Shown here piece by piece: positions 61,570 to 64,000 of a stretch of 64,000 nucleotides of DNA. The DNA is from Rhynchopus sp. YZ270_cl-10. Lineage: Eukaryota > Euglenozoa > Diplonemea > Diplonemida > Diplonemidae. The translations under genes and the position numbers were made by a program. Below the pieces are notes generated by a model that saw only the letters and a program-made list of their open reading frames with translations, searched no databases and was not told the DNA's origin. The first letter of the stretch is position 1; each line of letters starts with the position of its first letter. The DNA lies in contig OZ037867.1 of assembly GCA_964035575.1 (NCBI GenBank), positions 1,426,001 through 1,490,000 on the forward strand, given 5' to 3'.

Positions 61570-64000
61570 GGAGGAGGGCAAAGGGGACAAGTGTACAACA
61601 ACAACAACTACAACAACAGTGGCAGACAGTGGATGCGCGGGCGGACACTAGATGTGCGGGCGGACAGCATCAGCAGCAACAACAGCAACTACAACAACGG
61701 TGGCAGACAGTGGATGCGCGGGCGGACACAGGATGTGCGGGCGGACAGTATCAGCAGCAACAACAGCAACTACAACAACAACCGTAACACCAGCAACAAC
61801 AACAGCATCAGCAGCACCTGCAGCAGCACCGACAGCAACAGCAACAGCAGCAGCAGCAACTGCAGCAACAGGTCCTTGAACTGGACCAAGGCACAGGCGA
61901 GCAGGTTCCGTCGGCGCAAGGCGCCATGCAAGCGTCCGCCCTCTCAACTTTTCCGCAGGATAAGGGCAGCCGTTGTGAGAGTGGCTTTGCAGTGGGTGGC
62001 CATCTGGGCTCTGGTTTGCGTGGGGTATGAGCTTGGGAGATCGGCGCCACGGGCTTTGGGTTGTGCACTGATCCGGGACGCAGAGCTGCTGAGTGTGCTG
62101 CTGAGGAAGGGGCTCCTACAGGGCCGATACAGAGCACGTAGCGGGAGGCTGTGGTTGCGAGTACTTGCCAGCAGGGTGTGGGTTTTCATGCAGAGGTTGA
62201 GGCGACCGGCGGGGACAGGGGACGGGTGGGAGCTGTCACCTCAGAGCATAAGCCTGGGGCCCGGGGCGCTGGCAGGTGGAGCAGACGGGGACATCAACCC
62301 GGAGGAGGCGGCAAACCTTGACGCATTCCTCGAGGTGCATGGGGGGAAGAGGGTGCCGAACGCAGCCAACGGCGAGTGCATGTACGTGGCCTTACTGGGT
62401 AAGAAGAACGCGCTGTACTTGGATGTCAGCAAAGCACGCACTGAGCTGGCTGACAGAGCGTGGGTCACGAAGGTGAAGACCGGTCTCAGACGCTACTTCG
62501 AGACCGAGGCACAGCTGTCAAGCTTCATTGACGGCCTCACCAACCCTGAGGTGTGGGGCAACCACCTCACCCTACACCTGGCAGCAAATGCATGGTCCAC
62601 CACGATAGCGGTAGTGCAGCCTGGGCCGAATCCAGTGGTGACGATCAACCCCGCAGCCTCATCGAAAGACTTGCGGACGCAGAAAGACCGCCGCGTCAGG
62701 GTAGTTTCACTCCTCAATAATCACTATGAGGAAGTGCAAATGGACCCAAAGAACGCCCTGGCAATGGTCCAGTCGGCCCCCTTCGCAGAGCTTGACCCGA
62801 AAGGCCTAACAGCAACACCCATCCCTGCCATGACGAAGGAGTCGCCTTCTCCTCTGGGGGCTGATGCACCGAGGCTCTTCTGCCCTGTTCCGTGTTGCAA
62901 CGGAAGCAGTCTACACCGTCCCCAGCCCTTCTCTGTTCCCGGCCTGCGCACACACATCGGTGCACACCTGTCTTCCGGCGACCACATCCCCCACGACACC
63001 CTCAACAAGTTGGGGTTAGGACAGTGTGAAGCGTGTGGGGGGATACGGTCGGCATCGAAGGAGACATGTCTTCAGTGTGCGAAACTGGTAAAGGCGATCG
63101 CAAAGCCCACACCCAGGGAACGCACCGCAGTGGAAAAGGCAGACGACGTTGACTTGCCGGAGTGGTGGGAGATAGCTCAAATCCCCATCAGGACAACAGA
63201 TGCGATCCCCACGAGCATCGACCGTCCAGCCGCTGTGGAGTTCACCCAGGCACTTGAGGATGTGGCCGCAGTTGGCGATGAGGCAAGCTGGAAACGTTTG
63301 TGCATGTTCGCGAAGCTGGTCCTACCGGCGAAGCGAGGTGGGAAGCACCTCAAGACGAAGGTGGCAGTCTTGCGGCAGAAGGATGTGGATGAGTGGAGAG
63401 AAGGTGAGATCGCAGCAATGTGGCGAGCAGCTGCGAATCGCACAGGCGGTACGAAGAAGGAGAAGGAGCGGAAGGAACCAACGTGGGAAGAAAGGGAGAA
63501 GGCGATGGTCCGGGAGGTGCGGAATGGGAGGATGGCAGCAGGGATGAGCCGCCTCCACAAGGGTGGGCTGGCAGAGCGTACTGAGGAATCCACAGACATC
63601 CTCCGCAGAAAGCACCCCCATGAGGAACCCCAACCTGCCACTTCTCTGCCGGAAATTGCTTCCGAGCCGCTGAAGCCGATCGCCGCCCTCAAAGCCATAA
63701 ATAGCATGGCAAAGGGCTCTGCTCCAGGTCCCTTTGGTCTGCGCGGGGATCACCTCAAGGGGTGGATGGTCAAACACCCGGACCTGAACATCTTGCCACT
63801 GATGACGCAAGTCCTGGACCTGCTGCGACGCGGGAAAGCCCCCTCCGAGACAGCTATGTTCATGGCAGGAGCTACTCTGGTGGCGTTAAAGAAGGGTGAC
63901 CAAGGCGACGTCCGCCCCATCTCTGCAGGCAACACACTTCGGCGAGTCGTGAGCAAGATCGAGGTGGCGTCTGTGAGGGAAAAGGCACGAGGAGTGCTGC
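61544..64000 (+). CDS. OTU peptidase, zinc-finger and reverse-transcriptase polyprotein of a non-LTR element (runs off the window)
   Basis: A single frame is open from the TGA near 61541 to the window end (>800 codons). ATGs at 61633 and 62188 are start candidates. The first part is Asn/Ser-rich with an internal direct repeat (GRQWMRGRT...DVRADSISS), then Arg-rich with a hydrophobic segment (VALQWVAIWALVCVGYE). Residues encoded at ~62340-62740 form an OTU-type cysteine peptidase: NGECMYVALLG with the catalytic Cys at 62377-62379, WGNHLTLHLAANAWSTTIAVV, and LLNNHYEEV with the catalytic His at 62722. A Cx3C...Hx3H finger (CPVPC...LRTHIGAH, ~62880-62975) and a CxxC pair (CEACGG...CLQC) follow. 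From ~63690 the RT starts: MAKGSAPGPFGLRGDHLKGW, ATLVALKKGDQGDVRPISAG. R2-like finger and RT style; endonuclease and RT catalytic residues lie beyond the window. Confidence 0.8.

Noticed and set aside
60075-61607. Long frames on both strands over the 13-bp satellite
   Set aside because: All six frames are open by composition; each strand gives the same 13-residue repeat.

Overview
The window is nuclear DNA from a unicellular eukaryote. It has GC-rich protein-coding exons, short spliceosomal introns (45-113 nt, all starting GTAT and ending AG), and AT-rich intergenic DNA packed with retrotransposons, inverted-repeat elements and satellites. All likely host genes read on the + strand. Several start 4-30 nt after a pyrimidine tract ending in AG, as expected if mRNAs receive a trans-spliced leader. 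Together with two APE/I-type LINEs, one with a 2A-like motif, this fits a euglenozoan (perhaps diplonemid-like) genome. That assignment is an inference: no rRNA, tRNA or spliced-leader gene was found.

Layout. 1-2.3 kb: fold-back and TIR elements. 2.4-3.5 kb: three-exon FIP1-like polyadenylation-factor gene. 3.7-4.6 kb: TIR element with nested hairpins. 4.75-6.8 kb: two-exon protein with an N-terminal PH-like segment and C-terminal coiled coil. 7-15 kb: gene-poor, with a 260-bp tandem duplication, a TIR element, decayed coding pieces, a minus-strand 5'-truncated LINE with poly(A) tail, and a TIR element holding 5- and 7-bp satellites. 15.3-25.3 kb: five tandem copies of a ubiquitin-like/ankyrin/NLS gene, with a 1.27-kb TIR element between copies 3 and 4. 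25.6-26.7 kb: SAM-domain protein. 26.7-31.6 kb: repeats only. 31.9-32.6 kb: possible Mediator Med20 subunit. 32.9-35.8 kb: five-exon coiled-coil protein. 36.1-40.9 kb: large secreted multidomain protein (LamG, HExxH peptidase-like, SASA esterase, bacterial-type Ig-like), apparently carrying two frameshifts. 41-44.5 kb: repeats. 44.6-50.96 kb: LINE with ORF1 and ORF2 in one frame, separated by a single UGA. 51.5-52.5 kb: papain-like cysteine peptidase. 53.6-57.5 kb: large inverted repeat with a reverse-transcriptase fragment in its spacer and a long 20-bp satellite in one arm. 57.5 kb to the end: another retroelement, with an ORF1-like protein, a 13-bp satellite, and an OTU-protease/zinc-finger/RT ORF that runs off the window.

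The least expected signals are the OTU-RT retroelement, the UGA-joined ORF1/ORF2 with a 2A-like motif, a conserved ~33-nt RNA hairpin repeated on the + strand, and a dispersed module (called module A here) that sits next to arrays of stepwise longer monomers (TGTAC, TGTGTAC, TGTGTATAC). Two fold-back elements also share a core but have different arms, and the ankyrin array shows mosaic recombination.
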